The notes beneath the pieces were generated by a model. The model worked only from the letters and a program-made list of their open reading frames with translations, was not told the DNA's origin and made no database searches. A program made the translations under genes and the position numbers. From Zygaena filipendulae (Eukaryota; Arthropoda; Insecta; Lepidoptera; Zygaenidae), in the NCBI GenBank assembly GCA_907165275.2, contig OU015672.1, positions 2,462,501 through 2,526,500 of the forward strand: a stretch of 64,000 nt of DNA, given 5' to 3'. Positions 57,001-61,244 of this stretch are shown one piece after another (the first letter of the stretch is position 1; the number at the start of each line of letters is the position of its first letter).

Positions 57001-58859
57001 GTTTTATGGGATAATTGTACGACATATTGGCGAGTTGGATCGTGCTTTTGTTCGCATTGTCGGCTCGGTTTGTGGCGTCAGTATTTGTTGGGCAAGTCGA
57101 CCAAACCGCTTTAGAAGACCAGGACACTCGAAACGATCTCGCAAAATCTAAAAGGGAAAAACTAACTGGAAAAACCCTCTTCTTATCTCCTCTATGTATT
57201 CATCCGAAGAGTAACTTCTTTAGGCGCGTGGAAAAATAATTTTTCGTCGTGTCGGGGCCGCATATTACATACGTTATCAATACGACCTCCATTACAGGCT
57301 CGTACGTGTGCGTGGTGTCGCGCGAGCTGGACGAGCCGAGCCCCAACTTCATCGTGGTGTACGACCTGCAGTCAGGCACGCTGTTCAAGAAGTGGAAGCC
57401 GGGCTGCGACACCGTGGCGCTCGCCATCAGCTCGGCGGACGGCTGCGTCGTGTCCGGGCTCGCGGACACCAGGATCCTGGTGTGGGACCTCGTCACTGGT
57501 TAGTTGGGCCAATACACGTGTCGTCATCCGCTGTCGGGCCAAGCTAGCAGCCTCGTCGTCAGCTCGGCAGACGGCTGCATCGCGTAAGGGCTGGCGGACA
57601 CCACGCCCCCGGTGTGAAGAAATTTTGGTGTAGATGTGCGTGCGTGTTTGTGTCTTCCAGAAAATTTCTAATACACGACGGGTTCTTGCTTGAACAGTCC
57701 TCGAATATTTTGAAGACAGAATTGGCGCAATGGTCACCCTGCCTTCATAGAGGCATAGGCCACATAGCAAACTAATCAAGAGGTTTCGAGGTCGTTTCCC
57801 GGTAGGGGTCGACATTGTCTGATGAAGACAGGGTTCCAATTACCATTCTGCCCAGACTGGAATATAATATATATATAAATATAAGCAGATCTGTGTGTTA
57901 TGAAGCATTATTATTATTCACGTGTCGAGTGGCGCCCCCCGGCAGGCAACTGCCGGCTGACGCTGCGCGGGCACGTGGCGGCGCCGTCGCTGCTGCGGCT
58001 CGCCAAATCTGGCGGCGTGCTCATGTCCGCCGACGACACTTGCAAGGACCTCTCCATCCGGCTCTGGGACTTGCACACCGGTACGTATCCAATATCATAA
58101 TGTTATTAAAAAGATCACATCCAGCAATAAAGCAGCCTTTGGATTTGTCTTCTTTCTTTTTAAAGATTTTTTATAAAATATGTTTTTAAAGTTGCCGCCT
58201 TTACCTGTACTGCCCCATTAGCCAAGTTGTCAATCTATGATCGTTAACGCTATAGAAAACTACCGTATAAATTTTTATATCGGCCAATCAATAGTTAAAT
58301 TTTTCATAACCACGTGACACGACGATACGTTCCTTAAGTTTTCTATAATGTAAGTGTTCATAGATTGACAACTTGGCTAAGGGGGCTGAACGGAAACTGA
58401 TAGATGTTACGTTTCCGCCACGCTTACGTCATCAAAAAACGATCAATCAATTGACGATCCTGAAGTCTGTAAAATCCAATCTGGGGGCACGGTAATGCCC
58501 CCGCCAAGACGAGTCAAGCGAAGCGCAAGGGCACTACCTACGTTTCCTCGATTGTCCTCGAAGCGCTTCGTCGTTTTTTGAACTTGGTTTTGAGTTGAAC
58601 TAATATTTTTTTTTCAATAACAGGAAAACTAATAGCGGTGTACACACCACCGGAAAGGATAACTTCCTGTGAGGTGCTTCTAGGTGGTTCCGTTCTGGCT
58701 CTAGCCTTAGACAACTATAAAGACATACTGTGCGTCAAACTGCACGGCCCTCTGCCGGATGCCGTGAAGCTGGGCCGCGACCAGGAGCACGACGACAGAC
58801 CGTACGGCGACCCCGCCCACGAAGGCAAGACGTTCACAATCAAACAAGAGAACTGCTGA
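7797..58859 (+). CDS. NACHT and WD-repeat protein (NWD1/NWD2-like), 24 coding exons
   Basis: The exons are listed separately; together they give 4059 coding bases and 1352 residues with every phase consistent. Order of parts: MGNSCSSG acylation-type start; Pro/Ala-rich linker (about 23-110); an N-terminal module like that of NWD2 (about 118-290); low-complexity helical region (about 290-447); NACHT-like core (about 448-735), with GGAGCGKA at 462-469, RFVGLTP at about 491-497 and RRPLLLAVLGADAL at 545-558; helical region (about 736-965) containing YNTRKLDELPYQ; and seven to eight WD blades (about 968-1325). STAND-type NACHT-WD proteins normally act as nucleotide-switched signalling scaffolds. 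Here the Walker A Ser/Thr is Ala and the first Walker B Asp is missing, so catalysis is doubtful. It is shorter than vertebrate NWD2 (about 1740 residues), with fewer blades. Family assignment rests on remembered NWD2 features, not on a search. Confidence 0.88.
9240..9545. repeat. Repeat with 'AAAACCGACTTC' head and a long hairpin
   Basis: Head and 'CGTAATATTATTGG' match the family at 37718-38141. An inverted repeat with arms of about 43 bases (TAATTATCCCGTCTTC.. near 9384 and its complement ending near 9491) follows. Confidence 0.65.
10505..10830 (+). repeat. CRE-carrying dispersed element, copy 1
   Basis: Markers in order: AGCGCATTAAAGTTTA, TGACGTCA at 10660-10667, CATACAAACTGCACT, TGACGTCA at 10707-10714, GTGTCCAATATTTTTTATTA, AAGACGGACT. 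Non-coding. Confidence 0.75.
12280..12500 (+). repeat. CRE-carrying element, diverged copy 2
   Basis: Same order of blocks (AAAGCGCATTCAAATTTA ... GTGTCAAATATTTTTTTTAT ... ACGACGGATTA), but both TGACGTCA sites have decayed. Confidence 0.6.
13232..13515 (+). repeat. CTAGCTGT-family repeat
   Basis: Head CTAGCTGTGCCCCGCGGTTT, then the 'GTTTTTATACAACTTTTTTC' subtype, shared with the copies at 25.2-25.8 kb. Confidence 0.75.
14287..14545 (+). repeat. Dispersed repeat, AACCGGCCAAG ... GGGTACGGAACTC type
   Basis: Begins AAAACCGGCCAAGCGAGTCGG, contains (GACGGACG)n and ends in TTTGGGTACGGAACTCTAAAA; a common arthropod repeat layout. A minus-strand fragment is at about 43056-43135. Confidence 0.7.
15601..16085. 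repeat. Three tandem hairpin units
   Basis: Units start near 15605, 15777 and 15947 (period about 170). Each is an inverted repeat: GAATCGCTCGAATTA arm, internal GATTCACGCGTGAATGC palindrome, and return arm TTCAAGCGATTCAAAAATCG. Units 1 and 2 are nearly identical. Confidence 0.9.
16087..16685. repeat. Fourth hairpin unit, split by a LINE
   Basis: Left half at 16087-16148 and right half at about 16570-16685 carry the same arms as the units upstream; a truncated LINE lies between. Confidence 0.75.
16145..16565 (-). mobile_element. 5'-truncated non-LTR LINE 3' end (CR1/Jockey-like)
   Basis: Minus-strand frame at about 16560-16439 reads QLWNSLPTDIRLTQTKYSSK and then FRVYRHLLSKQ and stop, the usual reverse-transcriptase C-terminus. 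The 3' UTR has GGCATTAAGTCCGCC and ends in (AAAT)n. Confidence 0.8.
16840..17000 (-). repeat. CTAGCTGT-family fragment
   Basis: Tail-first orientation: TTGTTACGCTTTCACGGC, CATTGTCAGGGATACAGAAA, TTTATCCCGGAATTCCCC; the head is lost. Confidence 0.65.
17025..17215. repeat. Core of the 37.7-kb inverted-repeat element
   Basis: Same succession as 37840-38040: TTTGAAGTCGGTGACAAGCC, GATGGGC, CTCCCGCCAC, GTGAGCAGAACAAC, ACCGAATTCAAACCGATCAG, TATTACGTGT. Confidence 0.75.
17461..17705 (+). repeat. CRE-carrying element, copy 3
   Basis: TGACGTCA at 17525-17532 and 17572-17579, with the same spacer CATACAAACTGCACTAGTTA and tail GTGTCCAATATTTTTTATTT. Confidence 0.8.
17988..18185 (+). repeat. CTAGCTGT-family repeat
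   Basis: Starts at CAAGCTTCTCTCCGCGGTTT and ends with GTAACAAAAAAAAAACG...ATTATAATACTAAG. Confidence 0.65.
18215..18414 (-). repeat. CTAGCTGT-family repeat, complete head
   Basis: Starts TACTGATATTATCTATAAAT and ends GGTGAAACCGCGGGGCACAG followed by CTAG. Very similar to 34768-34985. Confidence 0.8.
19760..19947 (-). mobile_element. tRNA-derived SINE
   Basis: Minus-strand head GGCTCCGTTAGTGTAGTGG (A box) and GCCGGTTCGATTCCCGC (perfect B box), then a non-tRNA body. The acceptor stem cannot close. Confidence 0.8.
20206..21590 (+). mobile_element. Dead pogo/Tigger-like transposon
   Basis: 1385 bp between TA duplications (20204-20205, 21591-21592). Ends GAGTCATTCGGGG and its inverse CCCGAATGACTC. 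Frame-shifted transposase pieces in order: DISESALRKRLK (HTH), EFAIHSQDIDSRFFGIT, MAGRDWVDFLKRN, then RFYTTLKEVYDIANLRPNK and IFIMNEI, where family members have an Asp-Glu-Thr. The DDE core beyond that is missing, so it cannot move itself. Confidence 0.82.
22027..22122 (+). mobile_element. LINE 3' tail
   Basis: ATGCCGCAAGGCATTAAGTT, TTTTTGTGCAATAAAG and (AATA)n: the same kind of 3' UTR as the LINE at 16145-16565, here on the plus strand. Confidence 0.7.
22369..22706. mobile_element. MITE with about 57-bp inverted ends
   Basis: Left TACAGGATGTCCCGTAATTC...GATAGGCTAAGTCATAAC mirrors right GTTATGACTTAGCCTAC...CGGACATTCTGTATA. The interior is A/T-rich and non-coding. Confidence 0.8.
22725..23200 (-). 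repeat. Two adjacent CTAGCTGT-family relatives
   Basis: Both end in GGTGAAACCGCGCG(G)GACAGCTA or its variant (near 22915 and 23175). The first has the 'TACGATCAGCGGTTTAGGC'-type 5' part seen also near 27.85 and 49.2 kb. Confidence 0.65.
23615..23665. repeat. Half copy of the GGCCGCACTCAG palindromic MITE
   Basis: ACGGCCGCACACTGAGTCATTTTAATGATTA matches the left end of 63204-63375 only. Confidence 0.6.
23721..24070. mobile_element. hAT-like MITE with exact 8-bp TSD
   Basis: 350 bp, TIRs TAGGGTTGCC / GGCAACCCTA, flanked on both sides by TCTCTAGT (23713-23720 and 24071-24078). Subterminal GTCCGG motifs repeat inside. No transposase. Confidence 0.88.
25237..25800 (+). repeat. Two tandem CTAGCTGT-family repeats
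   Basis: Heads at 25237 (CTAGCTGTGCCCCGCGGTTT) and 25548 (CTAGATGTGCCCCGCGGTTT), both of the 'TTTTTATACAAC' subtype, with matching CAGACAGAAAA tails. Confidence 0.8.
26240..26570. repeat. 330-bp dispersed repeat, copy 1
   Basis: Nearly identical to 39590-39935, including GGCCAGTAGCACACCTAATG and GGATAACAATGTACTATT. Confidence 0.85.
27685..27890 (+). repeat. CTAGCTGT-family relative, GCGCGG subtype
   Basis: CTAGCTGTCCCGCGCGGTTT head, then 'GATAATTTCGGAGTTCC' and 'TACGATCAGCGGTTTAGGC'. Confidence 0.7.
28558..28762. mobile_element. Short MITE, 14-bp TIR
   Basis: GTTAGAACGAAGTT at the left, exact inverse AACTTCGTTCTAAC at the right; 205 bp with a GC-rich core. Confidence 0.75.
29365..29583 (-). 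repeat. CTAGCTGT-family repeat
   Basis: ATCCTACTAATATTATAAAC start and GTGAAACCGCGGGGCACAGC-TAG end; full length. Confidence 0.8.
29860..30020 (+). promoter_or_regulatory. GC-rich promoter-like island in intron 1
   Basis: CpG-dense block with a 30-bp near-palindrome at 29896-29925 that contains TGACGTCA (29918-29925), followed by CCCCGCCCCCC and, 87 bases on, an arthropod-type initiator TCAGT at 30012-30016. It could be an alternative start for the NACHT-WD gene or a separate transcript. Which one is not decidable here. Confidence 0.4.
30872..31207. mobile_element. MITE with about 30-bp inverted ends
   Basis: TACAGGATTTTACAGGAAGG and TGTAGTCATAT on the left; ATATGACTACACCTTTCTG and CATCCTGTAT on the right. 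An open frame over part of it is not convincing as a gene. Confidence 0.7.
31991..32575. mobile_element. hAT-like element carrying two hairpin units
   Basis: 585 bp, ends CATTGGCGTA / TACGCCTATG, exact 8-bp flanks CTGCAGAT (31983-31990, 32576-32583). Inside, 32030-32330 holds two tandem hairpin units of the 15.6-kb family. Confidence 0.85.
32030..32330. repeat. Two tandem hairpin units
   Basis: Each opens TATTTTTGAATCGCTCGAAT, has GATTCACGCGTGAATGC in the left arm and closes GATTCAAAAATA-GGCCCCTGG. Same family as 15601-16085. Confidence 0.88.
33188..33497 (+). repeat. CTAGCTGT-family repeat
   Basis: CTAGCATATTCCCCGCGGTTT head, 'AATTCTGGAACAGAAAGTAC' body, tail with TAACAAACGAATAAACAAA. Confidence 0.75.
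34015..34500. mobile_element. Element with interleaved inverted repeats (A B A' B')
   Basis: Blocks A (34015-34125) and B (34136-34250) are followed by their complements in the same order, A' (34268-34377) and B' (34383-34498). All four share AGATAAGCAATA and GTTAACCCAC at the outer end. Confidence 0.85.
34768..34985 (-). repeat. CTAGCTGT-family repeat
   Basis: Starts TCTTACTGATATTATAAATG, has a short GGATGTTT tandem run, ends GTGAAACCGCGGGGCACAGC-TAG. Confidence 0.8.
35239..35275. repeat. (TCAC)n microsatellite
   Basis: About nine perfect tetranucleotide units inside a dispersed repeat that begins GGGGGCACGGCAGTGCCCCC at 34999. Confidence 0.95.
35522..35960. repeat. CTAGCTGT-family copies, plus then minus
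   Basis: Plus head CTAGCTGTTCCCCGCGGTTT at 35524; degraded middle; minus head near 35950 (ACCGCGGGGAACAGCTA). Confidence 0.7.
36105..36677. mobile_element. Long near-perfect palindrome (about 285-bp arms)
   Basis: The left arm from TCCCATCAAAAACAAACTTG mirrors the right arm ending CAAGTTTGTTTTTGATGGGA; the centre lies near 36390 in an AT-rich spacer. Very few mismatches. Apparent frames on both arms are the same sequence read both ways. Confidence 0.88.
36855..37500 (+). repeat. AACCGACTTCCAAAAAGGAGG repeat with two tandem units
   Basis: Two diverged units of about 265 bp (36960-37222, 37225-37495) share TGATGATGGGATCTTGGAG, TTTCGGAAAGCAAAATTT and ATTTCACGGGTTCCG. Confidence 0.75.
37718..38141. 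mobile_element. Inverted-repeat element, about 145-bp arms
   Basis: The left arm, from AAATTTTAACAAAAAAATTA and ACCGACTTCCAAAAACAC, mirrors the right arm ending TTTTTGGAAGTCGGTTTTAA. The core at 37860-38000 recurs at 17025-17215. Confidence 0.85.
38328..38533 (-). repeat. CTAGCTGT-family repeat just before exon 2
   Basis: TACTAATAATTAATATTATA start, (CTGT)n, GGGTGAAACACACACGGCAC-AGCTAG end. Confidence 0.7.
38786..38910 (+). CDS. NACHT-WD gene exon 2
   Basis: Encodes a Pro/Ala/Lys-rich linker (SPSYRAAKPAGG, later KKPQLKPKAVG). Ends phase 1 at GTACAG. A second AG 21 bases upstream (38763-38764) is also in frame and would add seven residues, so the acceptor is ambiguous. Confidence 0.75.
38985..39935. 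repeat. Tandem cluster of the 330-bp repeat
   Basis: Copies of the same units at 38985-39085, 39415-39585 and 39590-39935, marked by GAAGTTGCCTGAGAAGCGGG and TTTCTTTAGCTAATTCCTAT. Confidence 0.8.
40040..40260. repeat. Dispersed repeat, pair with 41796-41938
   Basis: Shares CTCATTTTTCATTGCCTGAA, AATGAAACCTAGCTAGAT and GATTAATCGCCCCC-type blocks with the second copy in intron 3. Confidence 0.65.
40722..40910 (+). CDS. NACHT-WD gene exon 3
   Basis: Strong TTTCTCCAG acceptor. Encodes a Pro/Ala linker, then SLPEEHRSCLLGKIAGQ and RRRKAMLIYVCAADSQ, the first beta strand of the N-terminal module, matching the hydrophobic strand (VFISAN type) that opens NWD2. Confidence 0.85.
41936..42022. repeat. 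(TA)n microsatellite, about 43 units
   Basis: Perfect run in intron 3 that separates a dispersed repeat (41796-41938) from a CTAGCTGT-family head at 42023. Confidence 0.97.
42023..42570. repeat. Tandem CTAGCTGT-family copies
   Basis: Heads at 42023, 42142, 42313 and 42390; a 280-bp block including CATCGCGGA-AACAACGTGACA is duplicated. Confidence 0.75.
42796..42963 (+). CDS. NACHT-WD gene exon 4
   Basis: Encodes CCAEKGALQCGAAARLRVR and GWRVHVADLHWR. The latter fits the conserved 'F-Q-V-hydrophobic-D-x-x-W' strand of NWD proteins. Very GC-rich; donor GTGAGT, phase 1. Confidence 0.85.
43578..43728 (+). CDS. NACHT-WD gene exon 5
   Basis: Encodes SELGAVVPVLFLNSGLGTP, then ECADFQAALDAAEDESDKA and LLNKW. 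The block corresponds to the 'G-P-x-F-V-x-L-L-G-x-x-Y-G' strand and following acidic helix of NWD2, including the LL-x-x-W end. Confidence 0.87.
44069..44225 (+). CDS. NACHT-WD gene exon 6
   Basis: Encodes YSLSAGSTPPCYRLARG, then a helical RRELARALLVLVRTLPPEAR. 'WY...PPCYRL' parallels the 'WY...PAAYYL' segment of NWD2. Ends at phase 0 with a weak GTCCGC donor. Confidence 0.85.
44619..44793. mobile_element. PIF/Harbinger-like MITE in intron 6
   Basis: 175 bp with inverted ends of about 45 bases starting GGCCCGCCGCCCATTGTGAC, flanked by TTA on both sides (44616-44618, 44794-44796), the target choice of that superfamily. Confidence 0.82.
44905..45099 (+). CDS. NACHT-WD gene exon 7
   Basis: Encodes EIQHTVLLSVEAARRCVWV, a Gly/Ala-rich low-complexity run, then HQQELQRRLNNLQKDLK. 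The Gly run is probably a flexible loop. Phase 0 at both ends, donor GTGCGA. Confidence 0.85.
45142..45505. repeat. CTAGCTGT-family fragments, both orientations
   Basis: Plus head CAGCTGTGCCCCGCGGTTTC at 45144 and minus end GGTGAAACCGCAGGGCACAGC-TAG near 45500, with a related minus piece between. Confidence 0.7.
45640..45960 (-). repeat. CRE-carrying element, copy 4
   Basis: Reverse orientation, TGACGTCA at 45747-45754 and 45794-45801, with AAGCGCATTAAAGTTTAG on the complement. Confidence 0.8.
46321..46517 (+). CDS. NACHT-WD gene exon 8
   Basis: TTTCCAG acceptor. Encodes QHLSERNIIRASVRGRG and ELREYTGRVGAALAERLDAL. Predicted helical; the position matches the region before NACHT in NWD2 ('GLGKQFYEDMIDII'). 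Confidence 0.85.
46931..47023 (+). CDS. NACHT-WD gene exon 9
   Basis: TTCTTTTCAG acceptor and GTGAGT donor. Encodes LFYEINEHLTFCQ and NREITLNELKT, the helix just before the P-loop exon. Confidence 0.87.
47277..47405 (+). CDS. NACHT-WD gene exon 10 (Walker A)
   Basis: Encodes VPLALIGGAGCGKATLVARA, the P-loop of the NACHT core at residues 462-469. The residue after the invariant lysine is alanine instead of Ser/Thr, although a Thr follows one place later. It ends in DLALVI before the split arginine. Confidence 0.87.
47430..47795 (-). repeat. CTAGCTGT-family copies in intron 10
   Basis: Two tail-first pieces; the second ends GGGTAAGACCGCGGGGGACAGC-TAG. Confidence 0.7.
47902..48007 (+). CDS. 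NACHT-WD gene exon 11
   Basis: Encodes FVGLTPQSSSSHQLLKSVV and QCHVLHTGTVYRG. The R-F-V-G-x-T-x-x-S-S strand and LL-x-S-V-x-x-Q helix are hallmarks of the NWD NACHT domain after Walker A. Confidence 0.87.
48485..48630. repeat. Second copy of the (GAA)n-ended repeat
   Basis: Lies in intron 11; matches 1335-1462 along most of its length. Confidence 0.7.
48832..48994 (+). CDS. NACHT-WD gene exon 12 (Walker B region)
   Basis: Encodes RRRPLLLAVLGADAL, then WLPERLPHNVKMIVTVTEG. The WLP-x-x-LP-x-x-V stretch fits the NWD sensor strand. The preceding Walker B lacks the usual first Asp and the spacer to WLP is shortened. Confidence 0.86.
49070..49260. repeat. Fragment of the GCGCGG subtype
   Basis: CTCCAAGTTTCAGGTCTCTACGATC and GGCTGTGCGTTGAT also occur near 27850 and, in part, 22740. 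Confidence 0.65.
49530..49738 (+). CDS. NACHT-WD gene exon 13
   Basis: TCTTTGCAG acceptor. Encodes ADEPSSSAIMAVLSSEDGP and, later, VQKCTLPLYAK. 'KCTLP-x-Y/F' matches NWD2 ('SKCTLPMFVNLT') at the winged-helix boundary. Donor GTGCCG. Confidence 0.87.
49825..51235. repeat. CTAGCTGT-family cluster in intron 13, split by a LINE
   Basis: Plus head at 49826 (CTAGCCGTCGCCCGCGGTTT); minus copies at about 50015-50160 with 50950-51027, and at 51030-51215. The first minus copy is interrupted by the LINE at 50192-50945. Confidence 0.75.
50192..50945 (+). mobile_element. 5'-truncated LINE with reverse-transcriptase C-terminus
   Basis: A continuous frame, 50192-50587, starts LERLQNFCIRFIFGLRKFD, has KLKWLPIRRRRDLHIL and ends with RLWNSLPVPIRAARS and LKEHYLTSS, typical of the end of CR1/Jockey-type ORF2. 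The 3' end is AATAAAGTATATTTGATTTG plus (TTTGA)n. Confidence 0.88.
51675..51933 (+). CDS. NACHT-WD gene exon 14
   Basis: Encodes ILAWQISLSVETFTEQ, ICEDLEGQLIQILVTTEAAL and CLALLTAARRGLDDTEILDL. The last part parallels the 'G-L-S-E-x-E-L-x-D-V-L' helix of NWD2's winged-helix region. GTGAGT donor, phase 1. Confidence 0.88.
52362..52543 (+). CDS. NACHT-WD gene exon 15
   Basis: Encodes PWAPASLFWPQLAALLAPWL and DRYLGDAARAVRQTLVDYYE. Ends phase 0 at GTGAGG. The last 60 bases are repeated 186 bases downstream with their own donor, so an alternative, 62-residue-longer, in-frame exon ending at 52729 is possible. Confidence 0.86.
52544..52960 (+). repeat. Tandem array derived from exon 15
   Basis: A 186-bp duplicate of the exon 15 tail plus intron start (52544-52729), then a decayed third unit. 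A short motif, ACCGCTACCTGGGGGAC, recurs many times. The exon 15 frame stays open to 52840. Confidence 0.85.
53059..53135 (+). CDS. NACHT-WD gene exon 16
   Basis: TTTCACAG acceptor, GTATGC donor. Encodes GLWFTENDPKMAGRLVSQEN, then KFSED. 'GLWF/GVW' after the 'L-DYY' helix is an NWD feature ('LADYFLGVW'). Confidence 0.86.
53209..53769 (+). CDS. NACHT-WD gene exon 17 (helical region and WD1)
   Basis: Largest exon, 187 residues, after a 73-base intron. YNTRKLDELPYQHYHL opens a helical superfamily-type segment (TKLEWIHDKVAATDCG, HFLEDIALL). It ends in the first WD blade (KFVATVATDRQEICVWDVS). Codon use is far less GC-biased than in exons 4-15. Confidence 0.93.
54463..54712. mobile_element. Palindromic MITE, GGCCGCACTCAGAG family, copy 1
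   Basis: Arms of about 120 bp from CCGCCGCACTCAGAGTCGAC to GACT-CTGAGTGCGGCCG; centre near 54590 with TTAATTGGCATTTAAC and its mirror. In intron 17. Confidence 0.85.
54741..54858 (+). CDS. NACHT-WD gene exon 18 (WD2)
   Basis: Encodes CKMVRKLVGVQHPINLVPI and YKCVVLCNRELIVYDLDQ, one WD blade. GTGAGC donor, phase 0. Confidence 0.9.
55150..55440 (+). repeat. CRE-carrying element, copy 5
   Basis: The first site has mutated to TGATGTCA (55271-55278); the second is TGACGTCA at 55317-55324. In intron 18. Confidence 0.78.
55457..55655 (+). repeat. CTAGCTGT-family repeat, near-complete
   Basis: CTAGCTGTTCCCCGCGATTT head, CCTCTGACAACGTGTGTAC, (CAGA)n and a tail ATTTATAATATTAGTAGGCA. Confidence 0.85.
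55694..55823 (+). CDS. NACHT-WD gene exon 19 (WD3)
   Basis: Encodes GKSLVALKGLMNQKMPYYG and HLVTLSRNRMYVNLMNIET. Blade-like but with NLMN in place of WD. Ends phase 1 at GTGAGC. Confidence 0.9.
55925..56058. mobile_element. 3' part of the CAGAGGCGTC hAT-like MITE
   Basis: Shares the CTCCGCTTTGCATACATTTT block, GGTGCGCTAGGGTAATGTTT and terminal GACGCCTCTG with the element at 3494-3818; only one 63-bp unit and no left end. Lies in intron 19. Confidence 0.75.
56257..56329 (+). CDS. NACHT-WD gene exon 20 (start of WD4)
   Basis: Encodes GDLVTTFKAGEDRFLNSLLV and SGDGR. Phase fits both neighbours, but the donor GTTCGA is a poor match to consensus. Confidence 0.82.
56666..56802 (+). CDS. NACHT-WD gene exon 21 (WD4-WD5)
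   Basis: Encodes ILVCGDETQKPFPLLVWSL, then KLLYDLRIPHHDFVTSKAA. VWSL closes a blade. GTACGC donor, phase 1. Confidence 0.9.
57298..57498 (+). CDS. NACHT-WD gene exon 22 (WD5-WD6)
   Basis: Encodes SYVCVVSRELDEPSPNF, IVVYDLQSGTLFKKW and a canonical blade ending ADTRILVWDLVTG. GTTAGT donor, phase 1. Confidence 0.92.
57551..57616 (+). pseudogene. Decayed partial copy of exon 22 inside intron 22
   Basis: About 66-70 bases align without gaps to the 3' part of exon 22 (around 57420-57487) at about 80% identity. TCC of the exon's VVSG reads as TAA here, an in-frame stop, and there is no intact splice acceptor. Confidence 0.75.
57946..58080 (+). CDS. NACHT-WD gene exon 23 (WD7)
   Basis: Encodes NCRLTLRGHVAAPSLLRLA and the blade end DLSIRLWDLHTG, with the GH and WD signatures of WD40 repeats. 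GTACGT donor. Confidence 0.92.
58210..58388. mobile_element. MITE with about 45-bp inverted ends in intron 23
   Basis: TTAGCCAAGTTGTCAATCTA at 58218 mirrors TAGATTGACAACTTGGCTAA ending at 58380. Confidence 0.82.
58482..58600. repeat. GGGGGCACGG-GTGCCCCC repeat
   Basis: Starts with a small palindrome CTGGGGGCACGG-TAATGCCCCCGCC, as at 34999; otherwise non-coding. Confidence 0.6.
58624..58859 (+). CDS. NACHT-WD gene exon 24 (WD8 and tail, stop)
   Basis: Encodes KLIAVYTPPERITSCEVLL and a last blade strand, then a polar tail ending FTIKQENC and TGA at 58857-58859. Confidence 0.93.
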
Positions 58860-58874
58860 TCGCAGGCCTGTTAG

Positions 58875-59348
58875 AATAAAAGCGCGCCGAAACACGGCCA
58901 GTGACGCCATTTTGAGCCATCGTAAAGTCTAAGTTGTCTATGGTTTGATTTTTTCCATGAAAATTGAAAGATCGTCCATTGAAATGTGTCAAATTTATTT
59001 TAAAAAAATCGATTGAATGCTACGCGTCAAAGTTTTGATGCTTTTGGATTTGCTACTATTGATATTATATTCAAATGGCAAATATTAATCATTCGAAATA
59101 TAATTATTAACTATTACTTTTATAAGAATATCTTTAAGCAATTCAACAGTGGCATAAAACGACAGCCAGTGATTGAAGAAAGGATGGTGGTGAGATATTT
59201 ATATTGTGGATTGACTAAAATTTGGAACGGTTCTTCTATATGTTTTTTTATATTATAGATATGTTTTTTTAAAATCACTATTCCATAGACAACAACATTA
59301 AAAGCCGGAAGACATCTTTAAGTCAATGCACAATTGAAATTAAATAAA
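58875..59348 (+). terminator. Candidate polyadenylation signals
   Basis: AATAAA occurs at 58875-58880, very close to the stop, and again at 59343-59348 in AT-rich sequence. The second is the more usual distance for a 3' UTR. Confidence 0.5.
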
Positions 59349-59818
59349 GTGTTTTTGATCTATTACGCTTATTAATTACATTACATAATTATTAAATTAA
59401 ATATATAATAAAATATAAAAGTAATTGATATTTAGTGATTTCCTTAAATGTAATGTTGATGTTTAGACTTATGAAGAAAATGGTATAAATTTGGATGAGA
59501 GGAAGATGATTGATTGAATAATTATACTTAGGTACATCTTTGTGTAAGCCTCTTTATTCACTTTGGCCAAAACTAAATGTTTACCTAACAAAAACATTTT
59601 TGATCCCTCTCATACCTAGGTTACGTTTTTTTTATAAATATTTTAAATTTTTCGTAATGTTCGATTTTTATATTAAGTAGGTACCTATATAAATATTTTG
59701 CTTGCATGTATTGTATAGTTAATTAATAATCGCCCCAAATGAGATACCAAAAATTGTGGCTAAATGTACCGAAATCGCTGCGACGGAGTACAAAATAACG
59801 ACATTCACTTGGTTAAAC

Positions 59819-60048
59819 GCTCAGACCAAATAAAAACCAAAGACGGAACGCGTAGAACAAACAAGTGAAGCCAGAAAAAAGACACCACGCCGTGCACGTA
59901 CACAGAAACACGCACACACTCACATGAAAAAGACCTGGGAATCGTTGTGGCACTTTCCTAAGCACCACATGCATACGCAACCGGCTTCACTTCGTTGTTC
60001 GAGAGTCGAGACGCGAGACGTTCCGTCTTTAGTTTTTATTTGGTCTGA
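59819..60048. mobile_element. MITE flanked by 8-bp GGTTAAAC repeats
   Basis: TCAGACCAAATAAAAACCAA left, mirrored by AGTTTTTATTTGGTCTGA right; GGTTAAAC at 59811-59818 and 60049-60056 fits an 8-bp hAT-type duplication. Confidence 0.8.
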
Positions 60049-61244
60049 GGTTAAACTTTATTCATCAAGTTAAGTTAAGAAAGGTGCAAATATAATCTTC
60101 AAATTCTAGAAACATTAATTAACTATATGAATATAGGTAATTAATGTTTGTTTTTTGTTTTTTAATTAATTAATTTTTGGGTGATCGGGCGACGTCTGTA
60201 GGTACATTGCAAAAATAAGTCGGAATAAATTCTGCATTTTTATACGTAATTTTGTGTACCTACCTACATCTGTAACTGAGGTCATTGCAGATTTATTTAT
60301 TTTTAATGCTGGCATTCCCTCTGGTTACTTCAAAAATTTAATGAAACTTATATGTATGCAACGTAATTATATTGTCTTTGGGTTACCAAAGATAATAATT
60401 ATTATAATCACTACCTATGTGGTTTACGTTGACCAAGAGTTGATTTTGTCTGGACTTGGAGTTTCTGGCGGAAATCGAAATTATGGAGATATTGTATCTG
60501 GACAAAAAAACGCCTGTAAAATGGCATCTATGAATATTAATTGTAACATTATTTAGTAACATATTTATAATATACGTTAAACAGTTATTTAAATTATAAT
60601 ATAATCGATTTTATAATGAATAAATAAAAGAATCTATAACTGTAAAATTGGTTCATTTAGTTTTTTCTGGAGTCGATGGAAATTGTTAGCGTTATGTAGG
60701 TACGTGGTTCTCATGTGGTTCTTTATCTAATCAGAGAGAAAAAAACACTGGGTACCTACCTATATCTGTTTCCTAAACAATTTTCGATAAAATTCGGCTA
60801 TGATGAGGCGTTGCATATTCTAAAATAAACATAGAAACTGATCGAGTAAATATCGAAATCATTGTACTATAATAATAGGTATCTAGTATCAATATCTATT
60901 GAAATAAAATAATAATAACAAAATGCGGTCAGTATACCTATAGTACCTACCTACCTTTGTACCTACCGACCGACATAAAAACTTAAATTATTTAATTGAT
61001 TTTACAGGATGGAAATTAAAGAGAAAGTACCCACCTTAGATAATAAAGATGGCCACTAAAAGGAAATATTTTTCCTGATTAAAAATATTAATAGATCTGA
61101 CTGCATTCTAAGATTTTTGATAAATGCCATGCTGCCAAAAATGTATAAAATACCTAACGAGTGTAGAAATTTCCATGATACCAATCAAAGCTATGTATAT
61201 AAAAAAGAATGTCTAAATGTATTGCCACAGTGAATATATGTAAT

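Noticed and set aside
60254..60556. 100-residue frame downstream of the NACHT-WD gene
   Set aside because: AT-rich, no recognisable domain, no splice or promoter support.
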